A program made the translations under genes and the position numbers. From contig JAFAEZ010000153.1 in assembly GCA_023423775.1 (NCBI GenBank), forward strand, positions 1 through 12,232: DNA of 12,232 nt, in the 5' to 3' direction. The stretch is from Pseudomonadota bacterium. GTDB taxonomy: Bacteria > Pseudomonadota > Alphaproteobacteria > Sphingomonadales > Sphingomonadaceae. Shown in pieces: positions 12,227 through 12,232 of this stretch; the stretch's first letter is position 1; the number at the start of each line of letters is the position of its first letter. The notes beneath the pieces were generated by a model. It was not told where the DNA came from, made no database searches, and worked only from the letters and a program-made list of their open reading frames with translations.

Positions 12227-12232
12227 CCGCGC

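Noticed and set aside
1..12232. CRISPR arrays, transposases, phage genes or attachment sites next to tRNA-Trp
   Set aside because: No regularly spaced repeats, no transposase or integrase reading frames, and no duplicate of the tRNA 3' end were seen in the window.

Overview
The window looks like a chromosomal segment of a high-GC alphaproteobacterium, most likely a sphingomonad (Sphingomonadales). The reasons are gene content and order: accB-accC, aat, a DUF2155 lipoprotein, an MlaD-like protein and an NDUFA12-like complex I protein sit near each other, as they do in alphaproteobacteria. Codon use is strongly GC-biased, and a dispersed-repeat-like palindrome of a type I associate with sphingomonad genomes lies after nusG. 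The assignment is inference; no rRNA or marker gene fixes it.

Bases 1-1597 (+) hold the end of accB and a complete accC, the first half-reaction of acetyl-CoA carboxylase. Directly abutting, on the other strand and sharing one CTAG tetramer as both stop codons, is a lipoprotein L,D-transpeptidase-like gene (1594-2250).

Bases 2358-3861 (-) are the most interesting part: a compact exosortase cassette. In transcription order it holds a 59-residue TTG-initiated precursor whose whole predicted mature part is a C-terminal sorting signal (proline/glycine motif, hydrophobic segment, basic tail), then an integral-membrane archaeosortase/exosortase-family enzyme with the expected Cys, Arg and His positions, then a small overlapping secreted or membrane-anchored protein of unknown function. 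Divergent from it (3980-5178, +) are a membrane di-iron hydroxylase of the fatty acid hydroxylase/sterol desaturase superfamily and an ArsC-family protein joined by an ATGA overlap. From accC to aat this region looks like an insertion into an otherwise conserved alphaproteobacterial gene order.

Bases 5220-9082 return to conserved genes: aat (+) overlaps the DUF2155 lipoprotein gene tail-to-tail by 196 bases. A long minus-strand run follows: recX, a double cold-shock-domain protein, a DUF192 protein, NDUFA12-like, MlaD-like and DUF2155, several of them joined by 4-base or near-zero junctions.

Bases 9185-12232 (+) carry an orphan fatty acyl-AMP ligase-like enzyme with an altered P-loop, tRNA-Trp(CCA), and secE-nusG, the start of the transcription/translation cluster that normally continues into rplK. 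Several GC-rich hairpins, a probable terminator and a palindromic repeat fill the spaces around them.
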